A stretch of DNA of 64,000 nucleotides from Armatimonadota bacterium (lineage in GTDB: Bacteria > Armatimonadota > HRBIN16). Of this stretch, positions 25,823 through 35,205 are shown piece by piece. The notes under the pieces are model-generated. The model made no database searches. It saw only the letters and a program-made list of their open reading frames with translations, and was not told the origin of the DNA. The position numbers and the translations under genes are program-made. The stretch lies in the NCBI GenBank assembly GCA_026003175.1, contig BPGT01000001.1:906839-970838 (forward strand). The letters run 5' to 3'. Each line of letters starts with the position of its first letter. Within the stretch, counting starts at the first letter, position 1.

Positions 25823-26284
25823 ATGAGGCTGATGGTGGACACCAACGTGCTTGTCCGATTGCGTGACAAGAACAGTCCTCAACTTGTAGAATGCGAGCGT
25901 GCTATTGAACTGCTCATCGATGGTGAGCACGAACTGTACCTCTGCACGCAAGCGCTCATCGAGTTCTGGAGCGTAGCCACTCGCCCTCTGGAAGCAAACG
26001 GCTTAGGACGCAGCATAGAGCAGGCTTACTCCGATTGCCATTTGTTTCTCGATACTATGCCCCTGCTGGAGGAGCCTCCAGACATCGCCCATCGCTGGCT
26101 GGAGTTGGTGCGTCACTATGAGGTGAAAGGCAAAGAGGTGCACGACGCGCGGCTGGTAGCTTTCTCCGTAGCACATAGTATCCCCTACATCCTTACCCTC
26201 AACCCCGACGATTTCAGCCGATACCAGGAGGTCACCGCTGTTACCCCGGCGAAGCTGATAGAGCAGCTCGCCGGAGGAGAGTAG
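25823..26284 (+). CDS. PIN-domain (VapC-like) toxin, copy 2
   Basis: The 153-residue protein has the expected PIN-domain acidic residues: LMVDTNVLVRLRD near the start, ALIEFWSVATRP around residue 50, VHDARLVAFSVAH near 115 and NPDDFSRY near 135. VapC-type toxins are magnesium-dependent ribonucleases that halt translation by cutting tRNA or rRNA. It follows its antitoxin closely. Its 3' half is almost identical in DNA to the broken copy at 25089, while the middle differs. Confidence 0.8.
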   Translation: MRLMVDTNVLVRLRDKNSPQLVECERAIELLIDGEHELYLCTQALIEFWSVATRPLEANGLGRSIEQAYSDCHLFLDTMPLLEEPPDIAHRWLELVRHYEVKGKEVHDARLVAFSVAHSIPYILTLNPDDFSRYQEVTAVTPAKLIEQLAGGE

Positions 26285-26287
26285 ACA

Positions 26288-27928
26288 ATGCCCACACGGC
26301 CGCGTATCGAAGCCAGCGATGTGGTGTTTATGTACGCCCCGGAACCGAGGCAATATGATCTGTATTCGGGCACGGTCACCGGATGGGGCGGCAGGGCTCG
26401 CTCGCGAGAGGGGCACGCTCTAGAGCAGTTCCTCGCCCAAGTGGATGAGGCGAAGCGACGCAAGATGCGCTACTGTGCCAGCGTGGATTTTCTGGTGGAT
26501 TTTGGAGGCTTTATCGATTTTTGTCCCGACCGTTTCATGGACTCTGTCTGCCGTGACCTGAACGGCAAGCCTCTTACGGTGCCTTGGCTACACGACCATT
26601 CGCACAAAGGACATCCCGCTTACTGGTTCTGTTCCAACAGCTCGGACTACCGTGCTTACCTGATGGATCAAACCGAACGCGCCTGCCTTGCTTCGGTGGA
26701 CGGACTACATATCGACGACTACCGGGGTACGTCCGCATGCGCTGCGTGGAACGGAGGTTGCTTTTGTGAACACTGTCTGAAAGGTTTTCGCGAATACCTG
26801 AGGCGCGCTGGCAAGCTGAGTGCAAGTGAAGCGGAGAAGTTCAATTACCGTGACTACTTACTCCAGCAGGGCATCACCGCCGATCGCTATCGCCAGAACC
26901 CCTGGACGGTACCCTTGGGAGCAGAGTTTCAACGTTTCCAGCGCGAGGCAATGATGACGCTTGTCCAGCAGGTGTATGAAAAGGCAGAGCGCATTCGGCG
27001 CAAGGCTCTGTTACGCAGCGTCAACTCCAGCGCATCCAGTCCCGAGGCGCTGCTGGTCGAGCCGCTGGTAGACTACTTCTGCGGAGAGGTAGACCACCAC
27101 GCGGCGTCAGGCAAGGTGTCGGTGGAACCGCTGTTTGTCTACCGACTGGTAGAAGCGTTCAACAAGCGACAAACCGCAACCGCCAGCGGATGGGACTGGG
27201 CGTGGATAGCCGCCAACGAGAAGCCGGGTATGGTGCGCACCTGGGTTGTGCAGGCATACGCCTTCGGCTCGGTGTTCATGGTGCCGCACAACCAGTGGTG
27301 CTACACACCCGAAAAGGGCACACACTGGTGGCACGGCAAACCCGAAGATTTTGCCTATCTGTATCGCTTTGTCCGCGAGCATCGTGACCTGTTCGATGGC
27401 TACTTGCCTCTGACCAACACCCTGCTGGAGGTCGACGAGCAACGCTTCGAAGCCGCGAAACGCCTGGCGCTGGCGATGCTGGAGGCGAGTGTGCCGTTCG
27501 CGGTGCTGTACCGTACCCCCGATGGGCGTGCTCACACCGCTGGCAACGCCAGAGCGAGCAGCTACCGCGTACTCTCCGCAGAGCAATCGCTTTCCAACCT
27601 GCTAGAAGAGACGCAGAGCCAGCTGCGTGTAGAAAGTGCGGGCAGTTTCGTGGCGTCCTTGCGCCGGCGCTTGCAGAGAGGTGGCTACCCGCTGGTGATT
27701 CACCTGCTGAACCGCGGCTACCGTGTGGAGGCAGATGGCATCGCCCCTGCGGACGTGAAGGTGCGCCTTGGCGGCATGTTGCTCAGGCGTCTGGGTATCT
27801 CACCTCACGAGGCAACCGTCTTTTCGCCAGAGGGCAAGGCGATCACGGTCACCCTGCAGAAGACCAAAGAAGACGTCTCGGTAGAGGTTCAAAGCGCGGG
27901 ATTATGGACGGTAGTGGCGATCCAGTAA
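26288..27928 (+). CDS. Putative TIM-barrel glycoside hydrolase
   Basis: The 546-residue protein contains VDGLHIDDYRGTSACAAWNG followed by CFCEHCLKGFREYL, a pattern seen in GH42-like and related uncharacterised glycosidase barrels where an acidic strand end is followed by a Cys cluster. A second conserved-looking region is GWDWAWIAANEKPGMVRTWV. The C-terminal ~100 residues look like a beta-sandwich. There is no signal peptide. The ATG at 26288 follows the PIN toxin stop by three bases with GGAGGAG upstream. A downstream dehydrogenase follows by two bases. Family and substrate are uncertain. Confidence 0.5.
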   Translation: MPTRPRIEASDVVFMYAPEPRQYDLYSGTVTGWGGRARSREGHALEQFLAQVDEAKRRKMRYCASVDFLVDFGGFIDFCPDRFMDSVCRDLNGKPLTVPWLHDHSHKGHPAYWFCSNSSDYRAYLMDQTERACLASVDGLHIDDYRGTSACAAWNGGCFCEHCLKGFREYLRRAGKLSASEAEKFNYRDYLLQQGITADRYRQNPWTVPLGAEFQRFQREAMMTLVQQVYEKAERIRRKALLRSVNSSASSPEALLVEPLVDYFCGEVDHHAASGKVSVEPLFVYRLVEAFNKRQTATASGWDWAWIAANEKPGMVRTWVVQAYAFGSVFMVPHNQWCYTPEKGTHWWHGKPEDFAYLYRFVREHRDLFDGYLPLTNTLLEVDEQRFEAAKRLALAMLEASVPFAVLYRTPDGRAHTAGNARASSYRVLSAEQSLSNLLEETQSQLRVESAGSFVASLRRRLQRGGYPLVIHLLNRGYRVEADGIAPADVKVRLGGMLLRRLGISPHEATVFSPEGKAITVTLQKTKEDVSVEVQSAGLWTVVAIQ

Positions 27929-27930
27929 CC

Positions 27931-28702
27931 ATGCATCCAGTCGCACTGATCACAGGCAGCACGCGAGGCATTGGGCTGGGCATCGCACGGTGTCTGGCGC
28001 AGGAAGGATACGCACTTGCGTTGAACGGCGTGCGCCCGCCCGGGGCGGTGGACGATGTATTGCAGCAACTGCGCGCGCTGGGCGTGCCCGTCGAGTATTT
28101 TCAGGCGGACATCTCCCAGTCCGAACAGCGCCGCCAGCTGGTGCAATCGGTGCGTGAACGTTTTGGGCGGTTGAACGTGCTGGTGAACAACGCAGGCGTT
28201 GCGCCACAGGTGCGGGCGGATATTCTGGAAGCCAGCGAGCAGAGCTTCGAGCAGCTCATCTGCACCAACCTGCAGGCTCCTTACTTCCTCACGCAAGCGA
28301 TCGCCCGCTGGATGATTGAACAAAAGCGGCAGGATACCGACTTCCGTGCCCTGCATCGTGTTTATCACCTCCATTTCGGCGACGGTGGCTTCGGTCAATC
28401 GGGGAGACTACTGCATCTCCAAAGCGGGGCTCTCGATGGCAGCGCAGCTGTGGGCGGTGCGACTGGCGGAGTTCGGTATACCCGTGTACGAGGTACGCCC
28501 CGGTATCATCCGCACCGACATGACCGCCCCTGTGCAGGAGCGCTACGATCGCCTGATCGCCGAAGGTTTAACCCTGCAGCCGCGCTGGGGCACGCCGGAG
28601 GACGTAGGCAAGGCAGTGGCGATGCTGGTGCGTGGCGACCTGCCCTACTCCACCGGCGCAGTCATTATGGTAGATGGCGGCTTGACGGTGGCACGGTTGT
28701 AA
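27931..28702 (+). pseudogene. Short-chain dehydrogenase/reductase with frameshift
   Basis: The first frame has the SDR cofactor motif ITGSTRGIGLGIARCLA and NNAG. Near 28330-28345 the frame shifts by one base. The second frame then carries [37 protein letters not shown] (catalytic Tyr and Lys) and [14 protein letters not shown], ending at 28702. The order matches 3-ketoacyl-ACP-reductase-like SDRs about 255 residues long, probably oxidising or reducing a sugar-derived substrate given its neighbour. It starts two bases after the glycosidase stop. The frameshift may be real or a sequencing slip. Confidence 0.75.
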
Positions 28703-28703
28703 A

Positions 28704-30437
28704 CTACGGTATCTCACTGCGGTCCAGCGGACGCGCCGACGGTATCACCTCAGCAAACGCAAAAGAGCGACGCACGTCCAGCAACCTTACCTTTACTCGC
28801 TGACCAGCGTATTCCGCGCCATCGGTGAGGTCCAGCAGAAAGCCGTCCACCCATCCGATAAACTTCATGCTGCCGTTTGCGCTCAGCGAGGACGGCTCCA
28901 CCAGGCACTCTACCACCTGCGCACGGCGATACCCCAGCCACGAGCGGTCGAAGTCCGCCATAGTGCCCTGCCGGATTTCGTAACTTTCCAGATGCCTATC
29001 GGGGTCGCTGCGCACGTAGATGGCGCAGTGCAGGGCGTGCTCCAGCTCGTCCACGTTCTCGCCCTCGGGACCGATAACCAGTTCCGCTACCTTAGGATGG
29101 GCGATGACCAGATACGCCTCGGCGTGCTCGGCGGTGGCGCGGCGAGTCAGCTCTCGCTCGATATCCATGCTCACCGATTCGGGAGCGATGATGCGCCCAC
29201 GCCCTCCGCAGTATGGACACGGCTCCATCAGCAACTCCACCACCGACTCGCCCGTGCGCTTGCGCGTCATCTGCACTAGCCCTAGCGGACTGATGTGGCT
29301 GATTTTGGTGCGGGCGCGGTCACGCTTGAGGGCGCGTTCCAAGGTGCGCATCACCTGCTGGCGGTCGTGCGAACTGGTCATATCGATAAAGTCAATCACG
29401 ATAATCCCGCCTAGGTCGCGCAAGCGCAGTTGCCGCGCCACCTCCTCGGCGGCTTCGATATTCGTGCGCAGGATGGTATCAGCAAGGCTGGTGCTGCCGG
29501 TGAATTTGCCGGTGTTTACATCGATGGTGGTCAACGCCTCGGTCTCGTCTATGGTCAGATAACCGCCCGACTTCAGATACACCTGCCTCTTCATCAGGCG
29601 GTCGATTTCCTGCTCGATGCGGAAGTGGTCAAAAATCGGTTCATTCTTGTCATACAGCTCAATGCGCGACTTGAGCTTGGGCGCGAAACGGTTGGCAAGC
29701 TCCACCGCTTTCTGGTACTCCTCGGGGTCGTCGATGACCATGCGCGTGGTGTCGGAGCTGAAGATATCGCGCACCGTTTTGTACAGCAGGGAATAGTCTT
29801 TGTGAATCAACGCAGGCGCTTTCGCCTTGCGGGCGGTCTCCTGAATGGTGCGCCACTGCTCCAGCAACCACTCGATATCCTGTAGCAGCTGCTCCTCGCT
29901 TTTGTCCTCCGCCTCGGTACGGATAATCAGCCCGAAGCCTTCGGGGCGAAGCTCGCGCCCCAGTCGCTTCAGCCTCTCGCGCTCTTTGGGATCGGTGATT
30001 TTGCGCGAGACGCCCAGATGCTCGCCCTCCGGGGTAAGTACCACATACCTGCCGGGCAGGGTGATGCGCGTAGAGACGCGGCAGCCCTTCGTGCCTCGCG
30101 GTCCCTTGGTCACCTGCACTAAAATCTCCTGACCGACGCGCAATATCTCTTTGATGTTGCGATTGCGTAAAGCGGAACGACGCATCGAAGCGGGCGCAGG
30201 GGTATCGTCGCCACTATCGGGCAAGATGTCGCCCACATACAGGAACGCATTACGTTCCAGACCGATATCCACGAACGCCGCATCCATGCCGGGCAGCACG
30301 TTCGCCACACGCGCCTTGTAGATACTGCCCACGATACGCTCCTCGCGCTCCACGTGCAGCTCCATCAGCCGGTCGTCTTCCAGCACGGCGATGCGCGTCT
30401 CACGGCTGCCCACGTTCACGATGATTTCCTTTTTCAC
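28704..30437 (-). CDS. rng: Ribonuclease E/G family protein
   Basis: The 577-residue endoribonuclease begins KKEIIVNVGSRETRIAVLED and SIYKARVANVLPGMDAAFVD, the interrupted S1 domain. It has the catalytic-domain segments TIDVNTGKF and IIVIDFIDM with metal-binding Asp residues, and the zinc-link CPYCGGRGRI near residue 405. It lacks the long RNase E scaffold tail, so RNase G-like is the better name. The last ~90 residues resemble a TRAM-type RNA-binding domain. It acts in rRNA maturation and mRNA decay. The GTG at 30437 overlaps the moaC stop (GTGA) and follows GGAGGTG. Confidence 0.92.
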   Translation of the reverse strand: MKKEIIVNVGSRETRIAVLEDDRLMELHVEREERIVGSIYKARVANVLPGMDAAFVDIGLERNAFLYVGDILPDSGDDTPAPASMRRSALRNRNIKEILRVGQEILVQVTKGPRGTKGCRVSTRITLPGRYVVLTPEGEHLGVSRKITDPKERERLKRLGRELRPEGFGLIIRTEAEDKSEEQLLQDIEWLLEQWRTIQETARKAKAPALIHKDYSLLYKTVRDIFSSDTTRMVIDDPEEYQKAVELANRFAPKLKSRIELYDKNEPIFDHFRIEQEIDRLMKRQVYLKSGGYLTIDETEALTTIDVNTGKFTGSTSLADTILRTNIEAAEEVARQLRLRDLGGIIVIDFIDMTSSHDRQQVMRTLERALKRDRARTKISHISPLGLVQMTRKRTGESVVELLMEPCPYCGGRGRIIAPESVSMDIERELTRRATAEHAEAYLVIAHPKVAELVIGPEGENVDELEHALHCAIYVRSDPDRHLESYEIRQGTMADFDRSWLGYRRAQVVECLVEPSSLSANGSMKFIGWVDGFLLDLTDGAEYAGQRVKVRLLDVRRSFAFAEVIPSARPLDRSEIP

Positions 30438-30922
30438 GGGTGGTTTTCACCTCCTTCCCGTCGGTACGCACCCGACTTCCCTCCCGTCTTCTCCAACAAG
30501 CAGATGTCGGTGATGGTGATTCCCTTGTCCACTGCCTTGCACATATCGTACACGGTGAGCGCAGCTACCGAAGCGGCGGTCAACGCCTCCATCTCTACTC
30601 CTGTGCGCCCAACCACCGACGCGCTCGCCACGATACGCAAGCCATCAGGCAGAAACTCGAACTGCACATCAGCATGGGTGAGAGGCAGAGGGTGACATAG
30701 CGGGATAATCTCTCCCACACGCTTCGCCGCCATAATGCCCGCCACGCGCGCCACCGCCAGCGCGTCGCCCTTCTCTAACGAATTGTCACGCACCATCTCC
30801 AGCAACTGCGGGGAGAGATGCACCACTGCCTGCGCTGTGGCAGTGCGGACGGTCTCGGGCTTCGCACTGACGTCCACCATGTGCGCCTTACCTTGCTCGT
30901 CTATATGGCTGAGTTCTGCCAC
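30434..30922 (-). CDS. moaC: Cyclic pyranopterin monophosphate synthase
   Basis: MoaC completes formation of cyclic pyranopterin monophosphate in molybdenum cofactor synthesis. The protein has EVMRDNS-type (EMVRDNSLEKGD), AGIMAAKRVGEIIPLCHPLP and TGVEMEALTAASVAALTVYD, all hallmarks of the family. The GTG at 30922 has GGAG at a suitable distance and gives the usual start AELSHID; longer in-frame starts reach into mobA without support. It overlaps the mobA end by 22 bases, and its stop overlaps the rng start. Confidence 0.95.
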   Translation of the reverse strand: MAELSHIDEQGKAHMVDVSAKPETVRTATAQAVVHLSPQLLEMVRDNSLEKGDALAVARVAGIMAAKRVGEIIPLCHPLPLTHADVQFEFLPDGLRIVASASVVGRTGVEMEALTAASVAALTVYDMCKAVDKGITITDICLLEKTGGKSGAYRREGGENHP

Positions 30923-31494
30923 GCTTGCCACTCCTGCAGCGTATTCAGGTTCACGAAACACCTGCCTTCGGCATCGAATCGACGGATAATCTCCTCATCT
31001 GCCCATTGTAGTGTACCCGCTTCTTCCATGCACCGTAGAATGCGCCACACGGTGCGCTCCCCTGCCTGCAGGCTTTCTTCCAGAAGAGGCATCGCCTGAG
31101 GGAACCATGCAGCGTGCAGAGGTTGTGCCTGTTGCTGCCAGCGAGGCACATGCACCGCCACTCCCGACGCATTCTCTATCAACCACCTGCCGAACTCCGC
31201 GTGGACAAAGGGCATATCGCAGGCACACACGAAGCAGGGTTGTTGCAAGCGACGCAGGGCGGTTAGTATGGCTGCCGCTACACCTGCGCCCGGCTTTTCG
31301 TCCGGTACCCAGAGGACACCCTGTAACGTTACCCATTCTGGGCGACCACCCACTACTGCCAACTGCTCAAAGCTGGCGCCCAGACGGTTAAGAATATGCT
31401 CCAGCAGGGGACGGCCTTGCCAATCCAACAGCGCTTTATCGCTGCCCATGCGCCGGCTGCTTCCCCCCGCGAGCACGACGGCTGTAGAGGGCAC
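30901..31494 (-). CDS. mobA: Molybdenum cofactor guanylyltransferase
   Basis: MobA attaches GMP to molybdopterin. The N terminus has STAVVLAGGSSRRMGSDKAL, the nucleotide-binding signature. FVCACDMPFV carries the metal-binding Asp, and the C-terminal FVNLNTLQEW is also typical. The GTG at 31494 gives the standard short lead before AVVLAGG; an upstream in-frame GTG at 31533 would add 13 residues. It overlaps moaC, so the two are cotranslated and both serve molybdenum cofactor synthesis. Confidence 0.93.
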   Translation of the reverse strand: MPSTAVVLAGGSSRRMGSDKALLDWQGRPLLEHILNRLGASFEQLAVVGGRPEWVTLQGVLWVPDEKPGAGVAAAILTALRRLQQPCFVCACDMPFVHAEFGRWLIENASGVAVHVPRWQQQAQPLHAAWFPQAMPLLEESLQAGERTVWRILRCMEEAGTLQWADEEIIRRFDAEGRCFVNLNTLQEWQAWQNSAI

Positions 31495-31544
31495 TGCCTT
31501 TTCACGACCTTTCGAAAATGCTAGCGGTGGCACTCAGGGTGAAA

Positions 31545-31628
31545 CCTAACCTTCTGCCCCCTTTCCCTGCAGGGAAGAAGGACAGTTCCCCTCTCCTTGT
31601 TGTAGGAGAGGGGAAACGGGTTGAGGTT
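31545..31628 (-). repeat. Degenerate inner part of the MITE-like element
   Basis: The palindromes CCCCCTTCCCTGCAGGGAAG and CCCCTCTCCT...AGGAGAGGGG, flanked by CCTAACC and GGGTTGAGGT, match the interior of the MITE in reverse orientation. The terminal inverted repeats are absent. It lies between metG and mobA within the operon. Confidence 0.55.
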
Positions 31629-31639
31629 ATGTCCCGGCA

Positions 31640-33574
31640 TCAGCGCACCTTACTCCCAGCGGGCACCGGTTTATCAGGTGTGAGCAGGATGGCTTTGCCG
31701 TCCACTTCCGCTGCCAACAACATACCCTGCGATTGCACGCCGCGAATGGTTGCGGGTTGCAGGTTGGTCAACACTACAATCTGTTTGCCGATAACATCCG
31801 GTGGGCTGTAGGTCTCGGCGATACCAGCCACCAGCGTGCGCTCCTCGCCGCCGATGTCCACCGTGAGCTTCAACAGCTTGGAGGTGTTTGGCACGGGTTC
31901 CGCCAGCTTGACCTCGGCGATTCTGATTTCCAGCTTCTGAAAATCCTGAATGGTTATCACGTTGCTCTGTTCCATCTCGGTCTCCTTTTCTGTTGTCACC
32001 GTCAATGCTTCTTCGGTAATACGTGGGAAGAGGGGTTGAGGTTGCTGTACGCTCGTGCCCGGTTGCAGTCGCCCCCACACGTTTTCCGTTTGCCAGTTCG
32101 CCAGCACAGGCTGGATACCGATGCCCAGCTGCTCCCAGATGCGGGCGGTTGCAACAGGCATCGTGGGTGCCAGCCACAGTGCGCACAGTCGGATACCCTC
32201 CAGCACATCGTACAGCACGTCCTGTGCGCGTTCTACCTCGCCGTTACGGTAAAGGCTCCAGGGTGCTTGCTCGTCCAGATATTTATTCAGGCGCGATACC
32301 ATTCGCCATATCTGCTCCAACACCCCGTTGAGGCGGAAGCGGTATACCTCCTCGTCGATGCCTCTATCGATGTCTTCCGCCAGCTGAGCCAGCTCCGCGT
32401 TATGTTCCAGTGGTCTCGGTACGCGTCCTTCCGTGTAGCGCCGCACCATGTTCAGCGTGCGATTGAGCAGGTTGCCCAGGTCGTTGGCGAGGTCGCTATT
32501 ATAGCGTTTGCGGAACGATTCCTCTGAGAACTCGCTGTCCAGACCGAACTGCATCTCACGAATCAGCAGGTAGCGTTCGGCGTCCACCGCGATATCGAAC
32601 TCCGCGCCGGACCATGCGGCGATGTCCCTTGCCAGCTGCACCGGATGGGGCAAGTTGCCCTTGGACTTGCTGCCCTTCTCTCCACCGATAGTCCACCAGC
32701 CGTGTCCGAAGATGCGCTCCGGCACGGGCAAACCGATGGACATCAGCATGGCGGGCCAGAGTGTGGCATGGAAGCGCACGAAAATCTCCTTGCCCATCAG
32801 GTGCACGGCGGGCCAGAGCTGTTGATACCGCTCCACGTCATCGGGCCAGCCGGTAGCAGAGACGTAGTTAATCAGCGCGTCGAACCACACATAAATCACC
32901 TTGTCCGGCTCGCCAGGCACGGGAATGCCCCAGCCCGGGTTGGCGCGGGTAACACTTTGGTCACGCAATCCCTGCTTGATGAAAGCGATGACCTCGTTTT
33001 TACGAAACTCCGGCTCCAGCCAGTCGGGATGCTCTTCGATGTATTGCAGTAAGCGGTCGCCGTACGCTGAGAGGCGGAAGAAGTAGTCCTCTTCCTGCAC
33101 CCACTGCAGAGGGCGACGGCATTCGGCGTTTGGACAGAGGCGGTCTTCGCCTACGTCGGAGGGGGCGAAGAAGGTCTCATCCGACACGCAGTACCAGCCC
33201 TCGTAGACACCTTTGTAAATATCGCCGTTCTCCAGCATCCGGCGGAAGAACTCCTGCACGACGCGCACGTGGCGCGGCTCGGTAGTGCGGATGAAGTCGT
33301 CGTATTCGATGTGCATGGTCTTCCATGCCTGCTGGAACTCAGCAGCGAGCTCGTCTACAAACTGCTGCGTGGGCACACCACGTTCCTGCGCGGCGCGATG
33401 CACCTTAATCGCGTTCTCGTCGGTTCCGGTCAGGAACCATACCCTGCGCCCTTGCATCCTCTGGTAACGCGCCAGCATATCCGCCGCCAGTGTGGTCAAT
33501 GTGCTGCCGATGTGCGGCGAGCTGTTCACGTAGTAAATCGGCGTGGTAATGTAATATGCCTTCTCACTGCCCAT
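31640..33574 (-). CDS. metG: Methionyl-tRNA synthetase
   Basis: The 644-residue enzyme charges tRNA-Met. It has the class I ATP-binding HIGH-type motif as HIGS (residues 21-24, within YYVNSSPHIGSTL), the tRNA-contacting LTGTDENA, one zinc-knuckle Cys pair (CPNAEC), and the KMSKS loop as GSKSKGN near residue 300. The C-terminal ~110 residues (DFQKLEIRIAEVKLAEPVP, NLQPATIRGVQSQGM) form the Trbp111-like tRNA-binding dimerisation domain. The start overlaps the preceding small gene by 11 bases. No T-box leader is visible. Confidence 0.96.
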   Translation of the reverse strand: MGSEKAYYITTPIYYVNSSPHIGSTLTTLAADMLARYQRMQGRRVWFLTGTDENAIKVHRAAQERGVPTQQFVDELAAEFQQAWKTMHIEYDDFIRTTEPRHVRVVQEFFRRMLENGDIYKGVYEGWYCVSDETFFAPSDVGEDRLCPNAECRRPLQWVQEEDYFFRLSAYGDRLLQYIEEHPDWLEPEFRKNEVIAFIKQGLRDQSVTRANPGWGIPVPGEPDKVIYVWFDALINYVSATGWPDDVERYQQLWPAVHLMGKEIFVRFHATLWPAMLMSIGLPVPERIFGHGWWTIGGEKGSKSKGNLPHPVQLARDIAAWSGAEFDIAVDAERYLLIREMQFGLDSEFSEESFRKRYNSDLANDLGNLLNRTLNMVRRYTEGRVPRPLEHNAELAQLAEDIDRGIDEEVYRFRLNGVLEQIWRMVSRLNKYLDEQAPWSLYRNGEVERAQDVLYDVLEGIRLCALWLAPTMPVATARIWEQLGIGIQPVLANWQTENVWGRLQPGTSVQQPQPLFPRITEEALTVTTEKETEMEQSNVITIQDFQKLEIRIAEVKLAEPVPNTSKLLKLTVDIGGEERTLVAGIAETYSPPDVIGKQIVVLTNLQPATIRGVQSQGMLLAAEVDGKAILLTPDKPVPAGSKVR

Positions 33575-33824
33575 AATGTCCGTTATCTCCTTCTTTCGGT
33601 TCGGCAGCCTCCTTTGCTTCGTTCAGTACCTGTTGTGCACGATCCAGCTCTTCCTGAGGCACAAGAATATCCACCGGGCTCGTCCACTGCACGTAGATAT
33701 GCCCCTGCGAGCGCGATATAGCATGAATACCCGCATCCCGTAGCAGGTTCAGCACGATGTTGCCCTCCATCGCGTCAGCTGCGGTATACAGATGCACCCA
33801 CCGCTCGCGAGAAACTTTGCGCAT
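33564..33824 (-). CDS. DUF2007-like small protein
   Basis: The 86-residue protein (VHLYTAADAMEGNIVLNLL, DILVPQEELDRAQQVL) resembles the DUF2007 putative signal-transducing domain, related in fold to PII-like proteins. Function is unknown. It lies seven bases after the fmdB-like stop and overlaps the metG start, so it is part of the ricT-metG-mob-rng operon. Confidence 0.65.
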   Translation of the reverse strand: MRKVSRERWVHLYTAADAMEGNIVLNLLRDAGIHAISRSQGHIYVQWTSPVDILVPQEELDRAQQVLNEAKEAAEPKEGDNGHYGQ

Positions 33825-33830
33825 TCTCTG

Positions 33831-34067
33831 TCACTCACAAACAGGGCACCCACCCGGCTCGCAGAACGGCGGCGGATTGCCCGCACACCGGTCGCAACCG
33901 ACAACTCCCACATCCTGACTACTCTTTGGCGAGAAGAACAGCGAGATGAGGCGCGATACCTCTGATGAACCGCACTGGGGACAGGTCACCCCAGATACGT
34001 CGGCGCTCGAAAGCCTCCGTTCGAACTTCTGTCCGCATCCTTTACAGCGAAACTCATAGATAGGCAT
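33831..34067 (-). CDS. FmdB-type zinc-ribbon protein
   Basis: The 78-residue protein starts MPIYEFRCKGCGQKFERR and has CPQCGSSEVSRL, the FmdB/CxxC-CxxC regulatory ribbon. Extra Cys residues near the C terminus (CDRC, CEPGGCPVCE) could bind a second metal. Such proteins are suspected regulators or metal carriers. The start overlaps the ricT end by 14 bases. Confidence 0.85.
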   Translation of the reverse strand: MPIYEFRCKGCGQKFERRLSSADVSGVTCPQCGSSEVSRLISLFFSPKSSQDVGVVGCDRCAGNPPPFCEPGGCPVCE

Positions 34068-34950
34068 CGGTATCCGGCACCTCCTCGTCTACCACTATTT
34101 CCTCGACCGCTTCCGGTGATTCACCGGCAGCACAGGCGCAGCCGGTCGTCTGCTTTTCCCATTGCAGTTGCGAGGCAGGGTATGTGGCTATCGTGCCGTC
34201 GGAAAACTCCACCATTACCTCTTCCTTCAGGATGTTCAGGTCGTTGACACGCCCTTCGCCACGCGGGGTAGTCACCATTTCGCCGATACGTGGCAGGCGC
34301 GTGCGAGCCTCCTTATACATATCGTGTTCATACTGCAGGCAGCACATCAGCTTACCACATACGCCGGAGAACTTCACCGGGTTCAGGAACAGACTCTGGT
34401 CTTTCGCCATCTTCATAGAGATGGGGGTAAACTCCTTCAGGAAAGTGCTACAGCACAGCGTCAGCCCGCAGGGACCGATTCCGCCCATTGCCTTTGCCTG
34501 GTCGCGCGGACCGATTTGCATCAGCAGGATACGCGTGCGGAAAGTGGCGGCGAGGTCGCGTACCAGCTCACGGAAGTCCACCCGGTTCTCCGCCACAAAA
34601 TAGAACGTGAGCTGTGAGCGGTCAAAAGCGTACTCCGAGTGTACCAGCTTCATGGGCAAGCCATGTTTGGCAATTTTCTGCTTGCAAATGGCTATTGCCT
34701 CTTTCGCCATATAGAGGTTCTCTTTGTGCTGCTGCACGTCTTCTGGAGTAGCAGGGCGTAGTATAGGCTTCAGAGGTGCTTGCAACTCCTCTTCGCTCAC
34801 TTCGCGCGGCGGGATGCGCACCGTACCCAGCTCCTGGCCGCGCGTGGTCTCCACGATAACCTTGTCCCACTCCTTCAGTTCATAACCTGCGGGATCGAAC
34901 CAGTAGGAACGCGCTACCCGCTTGAACGCTACACCGACCGCAATGGGCAT
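34054..34950 (-). CDS. ricT: PSP1-domain protein RicT (YaaT)
   Basis: The ~298-residue protein begins MPIAVGVAFKRVARSYWFDP and contains GGIGPCGLTLCCSTF and FSGVCGKLMCCLQYE, the Cys clusters of the RicT/YaaT family. In Bacillus, RicT joins RicA and RicF in an iron-sulfur-containing complex that affects RNase Y and thus mRNA maturation. An association here with the downstream rng gene would suit RNA processing, but that is inference. ATG 34950 is preferred over ATG 34962 because GGAG lies seven bases before it. Confidence 0.88.
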   Translation of the reverse strand: MPIAVGVAFKRVARSYWFDPAGYELKEWDKVIVETTRGQELGTVRIPPREVSEEELQAPLKPILRPATPEDVQQHKENLYMAKEAIAICKQKIAKHGLPMKLVHSEYAFDRSQLTFYFVAENRVDFRELVRDLAATFRTRILLMQIGPRDQAKAMGGIGPCGLTLCCSTFLKEFTPISMKMAKDQSLFLNPVKFSGVCGKLMCCLQYEHDMYKEARTRLPRIGEMVTTPRGEGRVNDLNILKEEVMVEFSDGTIATYPASQLQWEKQTTGCACAAGESPEAVEEIVVDEEVPDTDAYL

Positions 34951-35013
34951 TGTTGTCTCCATCCTGTCATGACAAATACCAGCGAAGCATCTCCCGTGGA
35001 GGCTCCTTTTTTA

Positions 35014-35043
35014 ATTTTAACATAATTCGCAGAAGGTGGGCAA
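35014..35043 (-). promoter_or_regulatory. Predicted promoter of the ricT-rng operon
   Basis: On the minus strand TTGCCC (35038-35043), 18 bases and TAAAAT (35014-35019). It would drive the seven-gene operon ending with rng. Confidence 0.5.
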
Positions 35044-35134
35044 ACAGCGTGTAGAACCCGCCAGTTTCGTCTGTGTGGAGAAGAACTCGCTAAATTGCCC
35101 AGACCTTTGCTTGCAAAAACAGCCTTGCCCCCTT

Positions 35135-35164
35135 TTCAAATCGCAAAAGCTGGTGTACTATATT
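35135..35164 (+). promoter_or_regulatory. Candidate promoter of pyruvate:ferredoxin oxidoreductase
   Basis: TTCAAA (35135-35140), 18 bases, TATATT (35159-35164). The implied leader of about 220 bases contains a large inverted repeat. Confidence 0.4.
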
Positions 35165-35205
35165 TGGTGTAGTGAATCGAGTGTGCTCTGTTGCAAAGAT
35201 ACAGT

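Noticed and set aside
33575-33830. Possible T-box leader of metG
   Set aside because: The region upstream of metG is coding sequence of the preceding small gene and shows no T-box sequence or terminator pair.
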